This document shows, one piece after another, positions 26,566 to 36,560 of a stretch of DNA of 64,000 nucleotides. The translations under genes and the position numbers were made by a program. Source of the DNA: Chryseobacterium oncorhynchi (GTDB taxonomy: Bacteria > Bacteroidota > Bacteroidia > Flavobacteriales > Weeksellaceae); assembly GCF_002899895.1 (NCBI RefSeq), contig NZ_PPEI02000004.1, positions 310,001 to 374,000 of the forward strand, written 5' to 3'. Positions within the stretch are counted from its first letter, which is position 1. Every line of letters begins with the position of its first letter. The notes beneath the pieces were generated by a model. It had not been told where the DNA came from. It did no database searches and saw nothing but the letters and a program-made list of their open reading frames with translations.

Positions 26566-28581
26566 TTATTTTTTAATGAATTTAAAGCTCTCTGAAATAT
26601 TATTATCTTTTACGGTGATAATATAATTTCCTTTTAACAATTCTACCACATTAACCTTATTATTATCAATTGATCCTTTTTTCACAATTTGACCAACTGC
26701 GTTATGGATTTCAAAGGTTGCTTTATGAGAAACCTTAGTAATATTTAAGATATCATTTACAGGGTTTGGATAAATTCCAAAATTATTATCTTTTTTATTC
26801 ACCTCACTTGTCCCTAAAGTCTGAGCTTTCATGTACTTACTTTGATTAAAGCCATAGCTTGAGCCTGAAATTAAGGTAGTTCCTGCTTGATTTTTAATAT
26901 TATAATACCCACCTTCTAGATAAATACCATCTCCATACTCATCAGAAATCGTGAACGTATAACATTCATCAGGGTTTAATACCCAGTTTAAAGTAATTAA
27001 ATTAGGAAGCGATGGAGAGTTAGCCGGTGAATCTGCATAACCAGTACCACTATATACCACAGTACCTGTACTATTTTTCAGTTCCCAACTTGTTTCTGAT
27101 CCATATCTATCTAGCTGAAGGTTAAATACAACATTAACCCCCACTGCTATTGGCGCGCCAACATAAGTTGAGCTAACAGTATTATTGGAAGCTCTTTGAT
27201 CTGCTCCACCATTTACTGATGCAATATTGATAGTCATTGGACCACCTAAAGTCCCTGTCGCTACCGGAAGACTAAGTAGTTGAGATTTATCCTGAGCTAG
27301 GTTACCAGTCCAAGTGAAAGGAGCTTGTGCAACACCATTAATTGTATAGTTAATCGTAGCAGCTGTAAGTGCACCTGTTCCTCTATTAAATAATGATACC
27401 GGAACATTCTGAGAAGTTGCACAAACGATCGGTGCACATGTTCTTTCCAGCTTAACTTCCGCGTCATTTGGAAATAATGGAATTGGAAGATCCTTAGTGG
27501 AAGTCTTTAAGGATGCTCTCCTAGGAGAATTGTTCATTACAGCAGTAATTCTGTCTTTCTGATTAATGGTAAAGATATTCATACAAGCATCATTGGTATA
27601 GTCCATATAATTCTGAACCATTTCCAATACCGCAGGATCATTACAGCTTACAATCTCTAAACATTCATAATTCTCCTCATGGGCTACAGGTGTATCCGCA
27701 CAGAAGTCATCCCCACATGCATCATCTCCCCAAATATGTCTTAAACCAAGAAAATGTCCTACTTCATGGGTCATTGTTCTCCCTTTATTATAAAAAGGAT
27801 TCAATATAAAATTATTTCCTAAATCACTGCTTCCAAAAGCATTATAACTTGCCACTACTCCATCGGTCATACCATATCCCATTTGTGGATCCAATCCAGG
27901 AAGATTTGAACCATCAGGGAACTGAGCATATCCCAGTAAATTATCATTTGGAGCTGCAAATGCAACACTCCACATATTCATATACTGAGTGGGGTCCCAG
28001 ATTGTTTCTGGTTTTATAGTCGTATCAATTGTTAATTTATTAAAACTTGGTGCACAAAAGTTCACTCTATCAATTCCGTTCGTAGGGTTTCCATTTGGAT
28101 CTACTTTTGCCAATGCAAACTGAAGCTGTACATCAGCACCTACAACATTAGTATTAAATCCAGGAGTTCCAGCCAGTTTACGATAATCTTGATTCATCAC
28201 TGTTATTTGTGATATTACCTGCTCATCTATAATGTTGGGAGCGGTACCTACGGGCTGTCCGCCATGAATAACATGAACAACCACAGGAATGGTAACAATA
28301 CCTCCGTTCTGAGATCTTTCATTTTTAGCTTTCTGAACCAATGGCTTTATCCAAGCCTCAAATTGATCCGTACTCATTCTTCCATGAAAGTTTCTTTTTA
28401 AAAACTCTTCATATTCAACAGTACCACATTTTTCGAAACCATGAGATTTAACTAATTGTTGTGGAGTTTTTTGAGTAAATTCAAATTTCTTTCCTATTCC
28501 ATTAATATTCTGTGCACTCATTAAACCGGCACATAATAAAGGCAATAAAAAGAGAGATTTTGAAGTAGTAGATTTTTGCAT
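26566..28581 (-). CDS. Secreted M43-family zinc metalloprotease with T9SS sorting domain
   Basis: 671 residues. A signal peptide (ending GLMSAQN) and a propeptide-like region precede the catalytic domain. Its zinc motif is HEVGHFLGLRH (His272, Glu273, His276, His282), followed by WGDDACGDDFCADTP and the met-turn region NYMDYTNDACMNIF, the pattern of pappalysin/cytophagalysin-type M43 proteases. CARDB-like and jellyroll-like beta domains follow, with a C-terminal type IX sorting domain (IYPNPVNDILNITK to FKFIKK). Probably an extracellular protease. It lies directly upstream of the other T9SS cargo gene with a gap of about 290 bp. Confidence 0.93.
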   Translation of the reverse strand: MQKSTTSKSLFLLPLLCAGLMSAQNINGIGKKFEFTQKTPQQLVKSHGFEKCGTVEYEEFLKRNFHGRMSTDQFEAWIKPLVQKAKNERSQNGGIVTIPVVVHVIHGGQPVGTAPNIIDEQVISQITVMNQDYRKLAGTPGFNTNVVGADVQLQFALAKVDPNGNPTNGIDRVNFCAPSFNKLTIDTTIKPETIWDPTQYMNMWSVAFAAPNDNLLGYAQFPDGSNLPGLDPQMGYGMTDGVVASYNAFGSSDLGNNFILNPFYNKGRTMTHEVGHFLGLRHIWGDDACGDDFCADTPVAHEENYECLEIVSCNDPAVLEMVQNYMDYTNDACMNIFTINQKDRITAVMNNSPRRASLKTSTKDLPIPLFPNDAEVKLERTCAPIVCATSQNVPVSLFNRGTGALTAATINYTINGVAQAPFTWTGNLAQDKSQLLSLPVATGTLGGPMTINIASVNGGADQRASNNTVSSTYVGAPIAVGVNVVFNLQLDRYGSETSWELKNSTGTVVYSGTGYADSPANSPSLPNLITLNWVLNPDECYTFTISDEYGDGIYLEGGYYNIKNQAGTTLISGSSYGFNQSKYMKAQTLGTSEVNKKDNNFGIYPNPVNDILNITKVSHKATFEIHNAVGQIVKKGSIDNNKVNVVELLKGNYIITVKDNNISESFKFIKK

Positions 28582-28677
28582 TTCTTATTTTTATTAACTT
28601 TACAAATATATCAGTTTTCAATATAATTTATAATAGATATAAAAAAAATAATAAAAAATACAATATAATTTAAAAAA

Positions 28678-29127
28678 ATGAAAGCACAATCACTATCAAT
28701 ACTCGTTTTTTCAATCTTACTAAGCACTAGTTGTACTTCTCAACAAAAAGCAGAAATAAATAAAGACATCTCAATATCTGATGTTCAAAAATCGAAAATT
28801 GAAAAAATAGAATTACAGGAACAAACAAGAGGAACAAGAAAGTTCATAACATTCACTCCCAATTCAAAAGTTGTATCCTTAAATGGGGAGGTTACTACTT
28901 TTCCTCTCTCTTCTGGTGAATGGAAAAAAATCACTGAGCAAGCAAATCAGGTTGAGTTATCAAAAATATCAGATTTGAAATCTCCAACTTCTGCCCGATT
29001 TTCAGATGGAGCACTTAGTGCAACTGTTTATATTACTTCTGATGGTAAGACGTACATCTCTTCAAGTTTTGATTCTGGGGTTCCTCCAAAAGAACTGGAA
29101 AAGCTGTACATGGTTATTAAAAAATAA
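28678..29127 (+). CDS. Small lipoprotein of unknown function
   Basis: 149 residues with a lipoprotein signal (SILLSTSCTSQQ). The mature part is lysine/serine-rich with a mixed alpha/beta pattern and ends SSFDSGVPPKELEKLYMVIKK. I recognise no named family. It stands alone between divergent and convergent neighbours, with no clear promoter box. Confidence 0.75.
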   Translation: MKAQSLSILVFSILLSTSCTSQQKAEINKDISISDVQKSKIEKIELQEQTRGTRKFITFTPNSKVVSLNGEVTTFPLSSGEWKKITEQANQVELSKISDLKSPTSARFSDGALSATVYITSDGKTYISSSFDSGVPPKELEKLYMVIKK

Positions 29128-29132
29128 TAATT

Positions 29133-29172
29133 GTAAAAAAACAATAAACCCAGGAGATTTCCTGGGTTTATT
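29133..29172 (-). terminator. Terminator of the DUF6452-DUF6048 genes
   Basis: A perfect stem AATAAACCCAGGA/TCCTGGGTTTATT (29143-29172) with an A-tract (T leftward) at 29133-29141. It may also act on the convergent lipoprotein gene. Confidence 0.75.
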
Positions 29173-29197
29173 GATATGATAATTGATCATCTTTTTT

Positions 29198-29863
29198 CTA
29201 AAATTTGTATGCAATATTCCATGCAAAGCCCATATTGAATTTTGAAGAACTTCTTCCAAATCCAGGAACAATCATTGGGGAAATTTCATCTTGCTTGGAT
29301 GTATATACCAAATAGCGAGGTTGAAGATTCACGTCAATATAAAAATTGGACTCAAACAATTGCACTCGTCCTCCTAAAGTACCTTCCAGCCAAAAGGAAG
29401 ATTGTGATGATGCTGGAAAGGATTCTGAAGAATTACTCCCTCCAAATCCACGAATAGGAATGGCCATATATTCCTGATTATAGAATGATCCGGCAACTTT
29501 TCCTCCTACATAGAATCCATTAAATTCATTTTCAGCATCTTTAGCCAGCATATAAAATGCTCCCAATTTTACAAAAGGACCATTTGCTTTAGCATCATAA
29601 CCATTTTTCTGGTATACATTCTTCTCAAATCCGGCCTCAGCTATTGCATGAACATTCCCATTTATTTTTGAAGAAATGAATCCTTGATACATCTTTCTGT
29701 CTGAAAAAAATCCTAATCCGGTATTCAAAACATCAAGTCCAACCATAAAATTAGGTTCATACTTCCAATGAGCCTTTTTCACTTCTTCCTTTTTTTTATC
29801 CTGTGCCCAGCTTATTACTGAAAATAAACTAAAAAGAAAGGTAAAGATTAGTCTTGTCTTCAT
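29198..29863 (-). CDS. DUF6048-like outer-membrane protein
   Basis: 221 residues with a signal peptide (FLFSLFSVISWAQ). The mature sequence alternates polar and aromatic residues and ends in an aromatic KF (FAWNIAYKF), the pattern of an outer-membrane beta barrel. The assignment to DUF6048 rests on its pairing with the DUF6452-type lipoprotein and adjacency to rlmD. It overlaps that upstream gene by 35 bp. The function is unknown. Confidence 0.75.
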   Translation of the reverse strand: MKTRLIFTFLFSLFSVISWAQDKKKEEVKKAHWKYEPNFMVGLDVLNTGLGFFSDRKMYQGFISSKINGNVHAIAEAGFEKNVYQKNGYDAKANGPFVKLGAFYMLAKDAENEFNGFYVGGKVAGSFYNQEYMAIPIRGFGGSNSSESFPASSQSSFWLEGTLGGRVQLFESNFYIDVNLQPRYLVYTSKQDEISPMIVPGFGRSSSKFNMGFAWNIAYKF

Positions 29864-30305
29864 TCTCTATTTGATTTTGTCCGATTTCCACTTTTTGAAC
29901 AGGATTCGAAGTTACTAATTCTGAAGTTAAATTTTCATAGTTTTTCTTGGCTCCACATCCGGGAGATACGTAGATTGACTTCGTAGTATATGTAACTCTC
30001 ACCTTGGATTCTGCTCCTTTGATTCGAGTTTTAAAATACACATCTGTATAAGGTGAATCATCTACCCTTAAAGGAATTAGTCTGGAATCAACTTTTGCAA
30101 GTTTCCCCAAGTCTACCTTTCCTGAACCATAGTCTACTGATACATACAGTGTATCCACGGTCATTTCCTTTCCAGTTGATAGTGTTCTGAAAGCAACTTT
30201 CATTCTGGGAGTTCCTTCCCCACTTTCACAGATATCGTCATCCCCACCGCAGGAAACAAGCATTCCCATTAAGCAGAACATTATGAGAAATTTAAAATAC
30301 TTCAT
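29829..30305 (-). CDS. DUF6452-like lipoprotein
   Basis: The start at 30305 gives 158 residues beginning MKYFKFLIMFCLMG with lipobox LVSCGGDDD. An ATG six codons further upstream (30323) overlaps the promoter box and is less likely. The mature part has beta-rich segments and a second cysteine pair (DICES, PGCGAK). Paired with the DUF6048-type barrel gene, so the two probably act together in the envelope; function unknown. Confidence 0.75.
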   Translation of the reverse strand: MKYFKFLIMFCLMGMLVSCGGDDDICESGEGTPRMKVAFRTLSTGKEMTVDTLYVSVDYGSGKVDLGKLAKVDSRLIPLRVDDSPYTDVYFKTRIKGAESKVRVTYTTKSIYVSPGCGAKKNYENLTSELVTSNPVQKVEIGQNQIENEDKTNLYLSF

Positions 30306-30309
30306 ACTA

Positions 30310-30328
30310 AAATTTGAATTCAAATTTA
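30310..30328 (-). promoter_or_regulatory. Promoter box inside an 18-bp palindrome, upstream of the DUF6452-like gene
   Basis: Positions 30310-30327 read AAATTTGAATTCAAATTT, a perfect palindrome. On the minus strand TAAATTTG (30321-30328) matches the promoter box. It could be an operator or a chance AT-rich palindrome. Confidence 0.4.
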
Positions 30329-30334
30329 ATTAAA

Positions 30335-31741
30335 TTATTTTTTAATCAATAATGCAATGTTTTCCACGTGATGAGTTTGTGGAAACATATCTACCGGTAA
30401 TATTTTTACTAAGGTATAATGATCTTTCATTAGGGCAAGATCTCTTGCCTGTGTAGCAGAATTGCAACTTACATACACTACCTTTTCAGGGGAAAGTTTT
30501 AAGATCTGTTCTACAACTTTCTGGTGCATTCCGTCTCTTGGCGGGTCGGTAATCAAAACATCTGCTTTTGGATGATTTTCTAAAAACTCGTCATTAAAGA
30601 CGTTTTTCATATCTCCACAATAGAAAGTTGTGTTGGTTAAACCATTCAATTCAGCATGTTCTATTGCTGCATCAATTGCCTCCTGCACAGATTCGATTCC
30701 GATAACTTGTTTTGCATTTCTTGCAACATATTGAGCAATCGTTCCAGTTCCTGTATATAAATCGTAAACAACTTCATCACCTTTCAGGTCAGCAAACTCT
30801 AATGTTTTTCTGTATAGCTCCAACGCTTGTTTGTAATTGGTCTGGAAGAATGATTTTGGTCCTATCTTAAATTTCAACCCGTCCATTTCTTCCATAAGGT
30901 AACCTTCTCCAAAATACACATTGATATTTAAATCATAAATAGAATCGTTCTGTTTAGGATTAATGGCATACACCAACGTTTTTATCTGTGGGAACTGCTC
31001 CAACAAATAATCAAAAAGCTGAGTGCGGTTTTCTTTTTCTTCTCTGTAAAGTTGGAATAAAACCATCCATTCTCCTTTAGAGTTTTGTCTCATCATTAAA
31101 GTTCTCAGGAAACCTTTCTGATCTCTCACATCAAAGAAATCTAACCCTTTATTCTCAGCAAATTTTTTAACTGCCAAACGAATTGCATTCGACGGATCTT
31201 CCTGAAGGAAGCATTCTTTTAAATCTAAAATCTTGCTCCACATTCCCGGAATATGGAAACCAAGCGCATCTCTGCTTCCGAAGTTTTCTTCAGAACTGAT
31301 TTCATATTGGGTCAACCATCTTGCATTAGAAAAAGAAAATTCCATTTTATTTCTATAGAAATATTGTTCTTCAGCGCCTAAAATTGGAACGGTTTCAAAA
31401 TCTTCAATTCCTCCAATTCTTTTAATATTATTGTAAACTTCTTCTTGTTTAAAATCAAGCTGCTTTTCGTAGCTCATATTCTGCCATTTGCAGCCACCAC
31501 AAGTTCCAAAGTGAACACATTTTGGATCAACTCTGAATGGTGATTTCTCAACGATTTCTTTTACTTCAGCCTCAAAATATTTTGACTTTGATTTTTTTAC
31601 TCTTGCATTTACAACGTCTCCAGGAATCGCACCGGAAACCAGAACAGTTTTCCCTTCTTCAGTTTTTCCGATAGCTACACCTTTTGCACCTGCTGCAAAA
31701 AGTTTTATATTTTCAAGAATTACATCTTTCTTCTTTCTCAT
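30335..31741 (-). CDS. rlmD: 23S rRNA (uracil-C5)-methyltransferase, RlmD/RumA family
   Basis: SAM-dependent methylation of a 23S rRNA uridine (U1939 in E. coli). It has 468 residues: a TRAM RNA-binding domain (about 10-70), the iron-sulfur ligands in CVHFGTCGGCKWQNM plus a later Cys, then a Rossmann methyltransferase with VVYDLYTGTGTIAQYV, DPPRDGMHQKV and the catalytic Cys in VYVSCNSATQARDL. The stop lies 30 bp upstream of the DUF6452-like start, so they may share a transcript. Confidence 0.93.
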   Translation of the reverse strand: MRKKKDVILENIKLFAAGAKGVAIGKTEEGKTVLVSGAIPGDVVNARVKKSKSKYFEAEVKEIVEKSPFRVDPKCVHFGTCGGCKWQNMSYEKQLDFKQEEVYNNIKRIGGIEDFETVPILGAEEQYFYRNKMEFSFSNARWLTQYEISSEENFGSRDALGFHIPGMWSKILDLKECFLQEDPSNAIRLAVKKFAENKGLDFFDVRDQKGFLRTLMMRQNSKGEWMVLFQLYREEKENRTQLFDYLLEQFPQIKTLVYAINPKQNDSIYDLNINVYFGEGYLMEEMDGLKFKIGPKSFFQTNYKQALELYRKTLEFADLKGDEVVYDLYTGTGTIAQYVARNAKQVIGIESVQEAIDAAIEHAELNGLTNTTFYCGDMKNVFNDEFLENHPKADVLITDPPRDGMHQKVVEQILKLSPEKVVYVSCNSATQARDLALMKDHYTLVKILPVDMFPQTHHVENIALLIKK

Positions 31742-31849
31742 ATCAATTTCTTTTGACGAAGATAGCTTTCTACTCTATACTTCATCTATTTTCTATTTTT
31801 TCTAATAAACTTTGAAACCTTTCTGTTCTAATTTCGTTTGCAAAAATAC

Positions 31850-31881
31850 AATAAAAAAAACCTTATCCGAAGATAAGGTTT
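31850..31881 (-). terminator. Terminator of the TlpA-like lipoprotein gene
   Basis: The stem AAACCTTAT/ATAAGGTTT is preceded on the plus strand by an A-run (T leftward). Confidence 0.75.
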
Positions 31882-31901
31882 CTATACTATGTTAAAGTTT
31901 A

Positions 31902-33431
31902 TTATTTTGTTTGAGCCGGCTGTGGGTTTGCTTGTTGTTGCATAGACGGATCAACTTGTAATTGCTGCTGCATTTGTATATTCGGATCTACTTTTGGAGC
32001 TGAAAGACCGGTTAGTTTATCCAAGATCGTTACCAATTCCGGTTCTCCTAGGTTTACAAGAGATCTACTTGCAATTTTACCATCTTTATCAATGATTACG
32101 AAACAAGGTAACTTGAATCCGTATACACCATATTTTTTAGCAATATCAGATTCCATTCCTCCTTCTGCATAAGCATTTACTCCCTGAACTCCTTTTAATA
32201 GAGAATTACTAGTTTTTGTAAACTGATCTTTTGTATCATCTACATTTACAAATACGAAGTTCATTTTAGATTTGTAGAAATTAACAATTTCTTTCAAAAC
32301 AGGTACTGCAGCTTCACCAATGTAAGGGTTCCAAGATGCATAGAAAAATACCATGTATGGTTTTCCTTTGTTTTCAGAAAGTTTATAACCTTTACCATCT
32401 TGTTTTACTAAAGAAGCATCAGGTGCTACTTCACCGATTTTAAGTCCGGTAATAGCCATCTGCATTTTCAACAGGTCAGCTTTAATGGTAGCATCTTTAA
32501 TATCAGTATCAATAATTTTTTTGATTTTGTCAATATTTGTACCCGGAGTTGTTGGGTGAATATCTGACTGAGCCATTACAAATGCTAAAAGATAATCTTT
32601 TGCAATCTGCGGCAAATCGTTTTTAGTTTTTAAATATTGAGCAAACATTTCCGAAGTAGTAACTCCAGTTTTTCCTTTACTGTTTGCTTCTGCATATTTT
32701 TGGAAGTCAGGAGTCATTTTTACAAGCAAATACTGTCTGTAAAGTGGAATAGACTTCACCATTGCCTCTTTATTATTATCCAATTGCGCTTCATAATCCT
32801 TGAAAGCCTTAGAAGCTTTGTAAGATGGGTTTCCAGCCATTGGACCATGTGACATTTCATAATTGGCAAGCAAGTTTAGGATCGTTACCTTAACATCATT
32901 TTTCTTCCATTCCAAAAGATTTTTGTTTGGATTATTTTTCTTTGCAAGGTCGTCTACATTTTTATTAATGTCTGCTTCTACTTTGTGCATTCCTTTTAAG
33001 AATGTACTTTCATCACCAGCCATTAATTGTCCTAAATTAACTTTGTTACCATATTCTGCTAAAAACTTCTGATTCCCCTGAAGGAAGTCGTTGTTCTTTT
33101 TAGCATCACCGGTAATGATATATTCATTCGGGAAAGTCATTGCATTTCCTGAGATATTAACTTTTTGTCCTCCTTCAAGGTAGATTAGATTCTGCTTGTT
33201 TGCATAATTGATCACATACATTCCATCCTTGGGAGCTTCGAAGCTGCCTGAAAAGTTACCATCCTTATCTAAACCTATATTAATTAAAGGTAAGGTTCCT
33301 ACTCCTGAAGCTTCAACGAACTCAATTCTTTCCAATGGTGAGCTTCCGGTAATTTTTCCTTTTACTTCTACTTTTTTTGAACAAGACATCACGAAAACCG
33401 CAATGATAAACAATAAAAGATATTTTTTCAT
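31902..33431 (-). CDS. TlpA/DUF4369-type thioredoxin-fold lipoprotein lacking the CxxC
   Basis: 509 residues from ATG 33431. The upstream ATG (33461) lies on the far side of a TATTTTTG promoter box at 33451-33458, so the shorter form is chosen; it gives a clean lipoprotein signal (FVMSCSKK, Cys17). The N-terminal DUF4369-like beta domain (about 22-115) and a helical middle precede a thioredoxin-like domain (about 345-485). In place of WCxxC the sequence reads ASWNPYIGEA (Asn368, Ile371), so no redox pair exists; the only other cysteine noted is Cys443 before the cis-Pro region. The tail is Gln-rich. Probably a non-redox member of the family. Confidence 0.88.
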   Translation of the reverse strand: MKKYLLLFIIAVFVMSCSKKVEVKGKITGSSPLERIEFVEASGVGTLPLINIGLDKDGNFSGSFEAPKDGMYVINYANKQNLIYLEGGQKVNISGNAMTFPNEYIITGDAKKNNDFLQGNQKFLAEYGNKVNLGQLMAGDESTFLKGMHKVEADINKNVDDLAKKNNPNKNLLEWKKNDVKVTILNLLANYEMSHGPMAGNPSYKASKAFKDYEAQLDNNKEAMVKSIPLYRQYLLVKMTPDFQKYAEANSKGKTGVTTSEMFAQYLKTKNDLPQIAKDYLLAFVMAQSDIHPTTPGTNIDKIKKIIDTDIKDATIKADLLKMQMAITGLKIGEVAPDASLVKQDGKGYKLSENKGKPYMVFFYASWNPYIGEAAVPVLKEIVNFYKSKMNFVFVNVDDTKDQFTKTSNSLLKGVQGVNAYAEGGMESDIAKKYGVYGFKLPCFVIIDKDGKIASRSLVNLGEPELVTILDKLTGLSAPKVDPNIQMQQQLQVDPSMQQQANPQPAQTK

Positions 33432-33689
33432 TTCAATTTTTAATATTACACAAAAATACACTTTTTAGGGCTTCATAATTTACCCTAATTATTTTTTTTA
33501 AAATTTTTATTATTACTGATTAAAAGGGACATTTCAATTACTTTATCTGTCATTTTTTTCAGCAAAATGATAATTGAAATATATGTTTTCAATACAATCC
33601 AACTACCCTCCAAATATATACTTATTAAATAAAGAAAACCTAAGTTCTGACAATAAGTTAACAAACTTTAACAACAAAACAGCCTGCAT

Positions 33690-33724
33690 AAAAAAAACGC
33701 CTCCAAAATGAAGGCGTTTTTTTA
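33690..33724 (-). terminator. Terminator of the sdhCAB operon
   Basis: The stem AAAACGCCT/AGGCGTTTT lies with A- and T-tracts on both sides, 17 bp past the sdhB stop. Confidence 0.8.
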
Positions 33725-33740
33725 TCTATTTGAATCAATT

Positions 33741-34508
33741 CTATCCTTGATCTACAAGAGCAGCCATGTATTCTCTGTTCATTCTTGCGATGTTTTCAAG
33801 AGAAATACCTTTAGGGCATTCAATTTCACAAGCACCAGTATTTGAACAGTTACCAAATCCTTCTTCGTCCATAGCTTTCACCATGTTTAGAACTCTTCTC
33901 TTAGCTTCTACTCTACCCTGAGGTAATAAAGCATACTGAGAAACCTTAGCTCCAACGAATAACATTGCAGATCCGTTTTTACAAGTAGCTACACAAGCTC
34001 CACATCCGATACAAGCCGCAGCATCCATTGCTTTGTCTGCATCTTCTTTAGGAACCGGAATTGCATTTGCATCCAGCGTATTACCAGAAGTGTTTACAGA
34101 AATAAAACCTCCTGCAGCCATTACTCTGTCGAATGCACTTCTGTCTACCATTAAGTCTTTAATAACTGGGAAAGCAGCACTTCTCCAAGGTTCAATAACG
34201 ATAGTTTCACCGTCTTTGAACATTCTCATGTGAAGCTGACAAGTTGTAATACCTGTATCTGGACCGTGTGCTCTACCATTGATGTAAAGAGAACACATTC
34301 CGCAGATTCCTTCACGACAGTCGTGATCGAAAGCGATAGGTTCCTTTCCTTCGTTAATGATATTTTCGTTCAAAATATCTAACATTTCTAAGAAAGAAGA
34401 GTCTGTAGAAACATCTGATATTTTGTAGGTCTCGAACTGACCTTTAGTTTTGCTATTTTTTTGTCTCCAAATTTTTAGGGTAAGATGAAGGCCTTTTTTT
34501 GCACTCAT
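33741..34508 (-). CDS. sdhB: Succinate dehydrogenase/fumarate reductase iron-sulfur subunit
   Basis: Electron-transfer subunit of respiratory complex II. It has 255 residues. The [2Fe-2S] cysteines are in [16 protein letters not shown] and GITTC; the [4Fe-4S]/[3Fe-4S] clusters in [11 protein letters not shown] and [15 protein letters not shown]. It is the last gene of sdhC-sdhA-sdhB and lies 24 bp after sdhA. Confidence 0.96.
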   Translation of the reverse strand: MSAKKGLHLTLKIWRQKNSKTKGQFETYKISDVSTDSSFLEMLDILNENIINEGKEPIAFDHDCREGICGMCSLYINGRAHGPDTGITTCQLHMRMFKDGETIVIEPWRSAAFPVIKDLMVDRSAFDRVMAAGGFISVNTSGNTLDANAIPVPKEDADKAMDAAACIGCGACVATCKNGSAMLFVGAKVSQYALLPQGRVEAKRRVLNMVKAMDEEGFGNCSNTGACEIECPKGISLENIARMNREYMAALVDQG

Positions 34509-34532
34509 AATTATTTTTTTATAGGTTGGAGA

Positions 34533-36545
34533 TTATTTGTAACTTCTTGCTTTAACTTCAATGTTTTCGTAGATCAAGTCTTCTTTATGCAGAACTTCTG
34601 TTGTGATATCATCTGTTTGATATTCCCAAGCTCCAACATATTTAAAGTTAACATCATCTCTTTCTGCCTCACCTTCTGAAGTAGCATGATCTTCTCTGAA
34701 GTGTCCACCACAAGATTCGTTTCTGTGTAAAGCATCGATAGCCATCAATTGTCCAAGCTCAATAAAATCTGCCACTCTGAATGCTTTTTCAAGCTCAGTG
34801 TTCATTCCATCGGCATCACCGGGAACTTTCACGTCTGCCCAGAATTCTTTTTTCACCTGAGCAATTTCAGCAATAGCTTCTTTCAAACCTTCAGGAGTTC
34901 TTCCCATTCCTACCTTATTCCACATGATGTGTCCTAATTTTTTATGGAAATGATCTACTGAATAAGTTCCTTTATTATTTAAGAAGAAATCTACTTTATC
35001 TTTAATTTCTTTTTCAGCTTTATCAAAATCTGCAGAGTTTGTAGGAATTGCACCTGTTCTGATGTCTGCTGAAAGGTAATCTGCAATCGTATAAGGAAGT
35101 ACGAAATATCCGTCTGCCAAGCCTTGCATCAAAGCAGAAGCTCCCAATCTGTTTGCTCCGTGATCAGAGAAATTAGCTTCACCAATTACGAAACATCCCG
35201 GGATTGTAGACTGAAGGTTATAATCAACCCATACACCACCCATTGTATAGTGAACTGCAGGATAAATCTTCATTGGAGTTTTATAAGGATCATCAGCAGT
35301 AATCTTTTCGTACATTACGAATAAGTTACCGTATTTCTCCTCGATCCAAGCTTTTCCTAAATCATAGATCTGCTGATCTGTAGGATTGTGAATATGTTTT
35401 TCGATAGCGGCTTCTTTACCTTTTTTAATAATTTCTGTAGAGAAATCTAAGTAAACACCTTCTTTCGTTTCATTATTTTCGATTCCGAACCCAGCATCAC
35501 ATCTTTCTTTACCTGCTCTAGATGCAACGTCTCTAGGCACCAAGTTTCCGAATGCAGGATATCTTCTCTCTAAATAATAATCTCTATCTTCTTCTTTAAT
35601 ATTTTCAGGTCTTAATTTACCGTCTCTGATCGCAACTGAATCTTCAATTTTCTTAGGAACCCAAATTCTTCCTGAGTTTCTTAATGATTCAGACATCAAG
35701 GTTAATTTAGACTGCTGTGTTCCGTGAACAGGAATACAAGTCGGGTGAATCTGTACATAACAAGGGTTTGCGAAATACGCTCCTTTTTTGTGAATTTTCC
35801 AAGCCGCAGAAACGTTTGAACCCATTGCATTTGTAGAAAGGAAATATACGTTTCCGTAACCTCCAGAAGCAATAACAACAGCGTGAGCAGAATGTCTTTC
35901 GATTTCACCTGTTACCAGGTTTCTTGCGATGATTCCTCTTGCTTTTCCGTCAACAATTACAAGGTCTAACATTTCGTGACGGTTGTACATCTTGATTCTA
36001 CCTTTACCGATCTGACGGCTCATTGAAGAATATGCACCTAATAATAACTGCTGACCTGTTTGTCCTTTAGCATAGAAAGTTCTTTTTACCTGAACCCCAC
36101 CAAATGAACGGTTATCTAACTGACCGCCGTAATCTCTCCCGAAAGGGACTCCCTGAGAAACACACTGGTCGATAATATTTGCAGAAACTTCAGCTAATCT
36201 GTAAACGTTTGCCTCTCTTGCTCTATAGTCACCACCTTTGATGGTATCGTAGAACAATCTGTAAGTAGAGTCACCGTCTCCCTGATAATTTTTAGCTGCG
36301 TTAATACCTCCTTGAGCCGCAATAGAGTGCGCTCTTCTTGGAGAATCTTGGTAGCAAAATGCTTTTACATTATATCCCTGCTCTGCTAAAGTTGCAGCAG
36401 CAGAACCACCTGCTAAACCTGTACCAACAACAATAATATCAATCTTATCTCTGTTGTTTGGTGCAACAAGGTTCATATGGTCTTTATGATTTTTCCATTT
36501 ATCCTTTAGAGGACCCGCTGGAATTCTTGAATCTAACTTACTCAT
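34533..36545 (-). CDS. sdhA: Succinate dehydrogenase/fumarate reductase flavoprotein subunit
   Basis: Catalytic FAD subunit, 670 residues. It has the dinucleotide fold [16 protein letters not shown], the FAD-attachment region [17 protein letters not shown] with the linking His, the substrate motif [15 protein letters not shown] and the catalytic Arg region [13 protein letters not shown]. The length and the single-anchor operon place it with the epsilonproteobacterial-type/Bacteroidota class that uses menaquinone (family knowledge). In Bacteroidota this complex can run in either direction. Confidence 0.96.
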   Translation of the reverse strand: MSKLDSRIPAGPLKDKWKNHKDHMNLVAPNNRDKIDIIVVGTGLAGGSAAATLAEQGYNVKAFCYQDSPRRAHSIAAQGGINAAKNYQGDGDSTYRLFYDTIKGGDYRAREANVYRLAEVSANIIDQCVSQGVPFGRDYGGQLDNRSFGGVQVKRTFYAKGQTGQQLLLGAYSSMSRQIGKGRIKMYNRHEMLDLVIVDGKARGIIARNLVTGEIERHSAHAVVIASGGYGNVYFLSTNAMGSNVSAAWKIHKKGAYFANPCYVQIHPTCIPVHGTQQSKLTLMSESLRNSGRIWVPKKIEDSVAIRDGKLRPENIKEEDRDYYLERRYPAFGNLVPRDVASRAGKERCDAGFGIENNETKEGVYLDFSTEIIKKGKEAAIEKHIHNPTDQQIYDLGKAWIEEKYGNLFVMYEKITADDPYKTPMKIYPAVHYTMGGVWVDYNLQSTIPGCFVIGEANFSDHGANRLGASALMQGLADGYFVLPYTIADYLSADIRTGAIPTNSADFDKAEKEIKDKVDFFLNNKGTYSVDHFHKKLGHIMWNKVGMGRTPEGLKEAIAEIAQVKKEFWADVKVPGDADGMNTELEKAFRVADFIELGQLMAIDALHRNESCGGHFREDHATSEGEAERDDVNFKYVGAWEYQTDDITTEVLHKEDLIYENIEVKARSYK

Positions 36546-36560
36546 ACTAGTATATTGATA

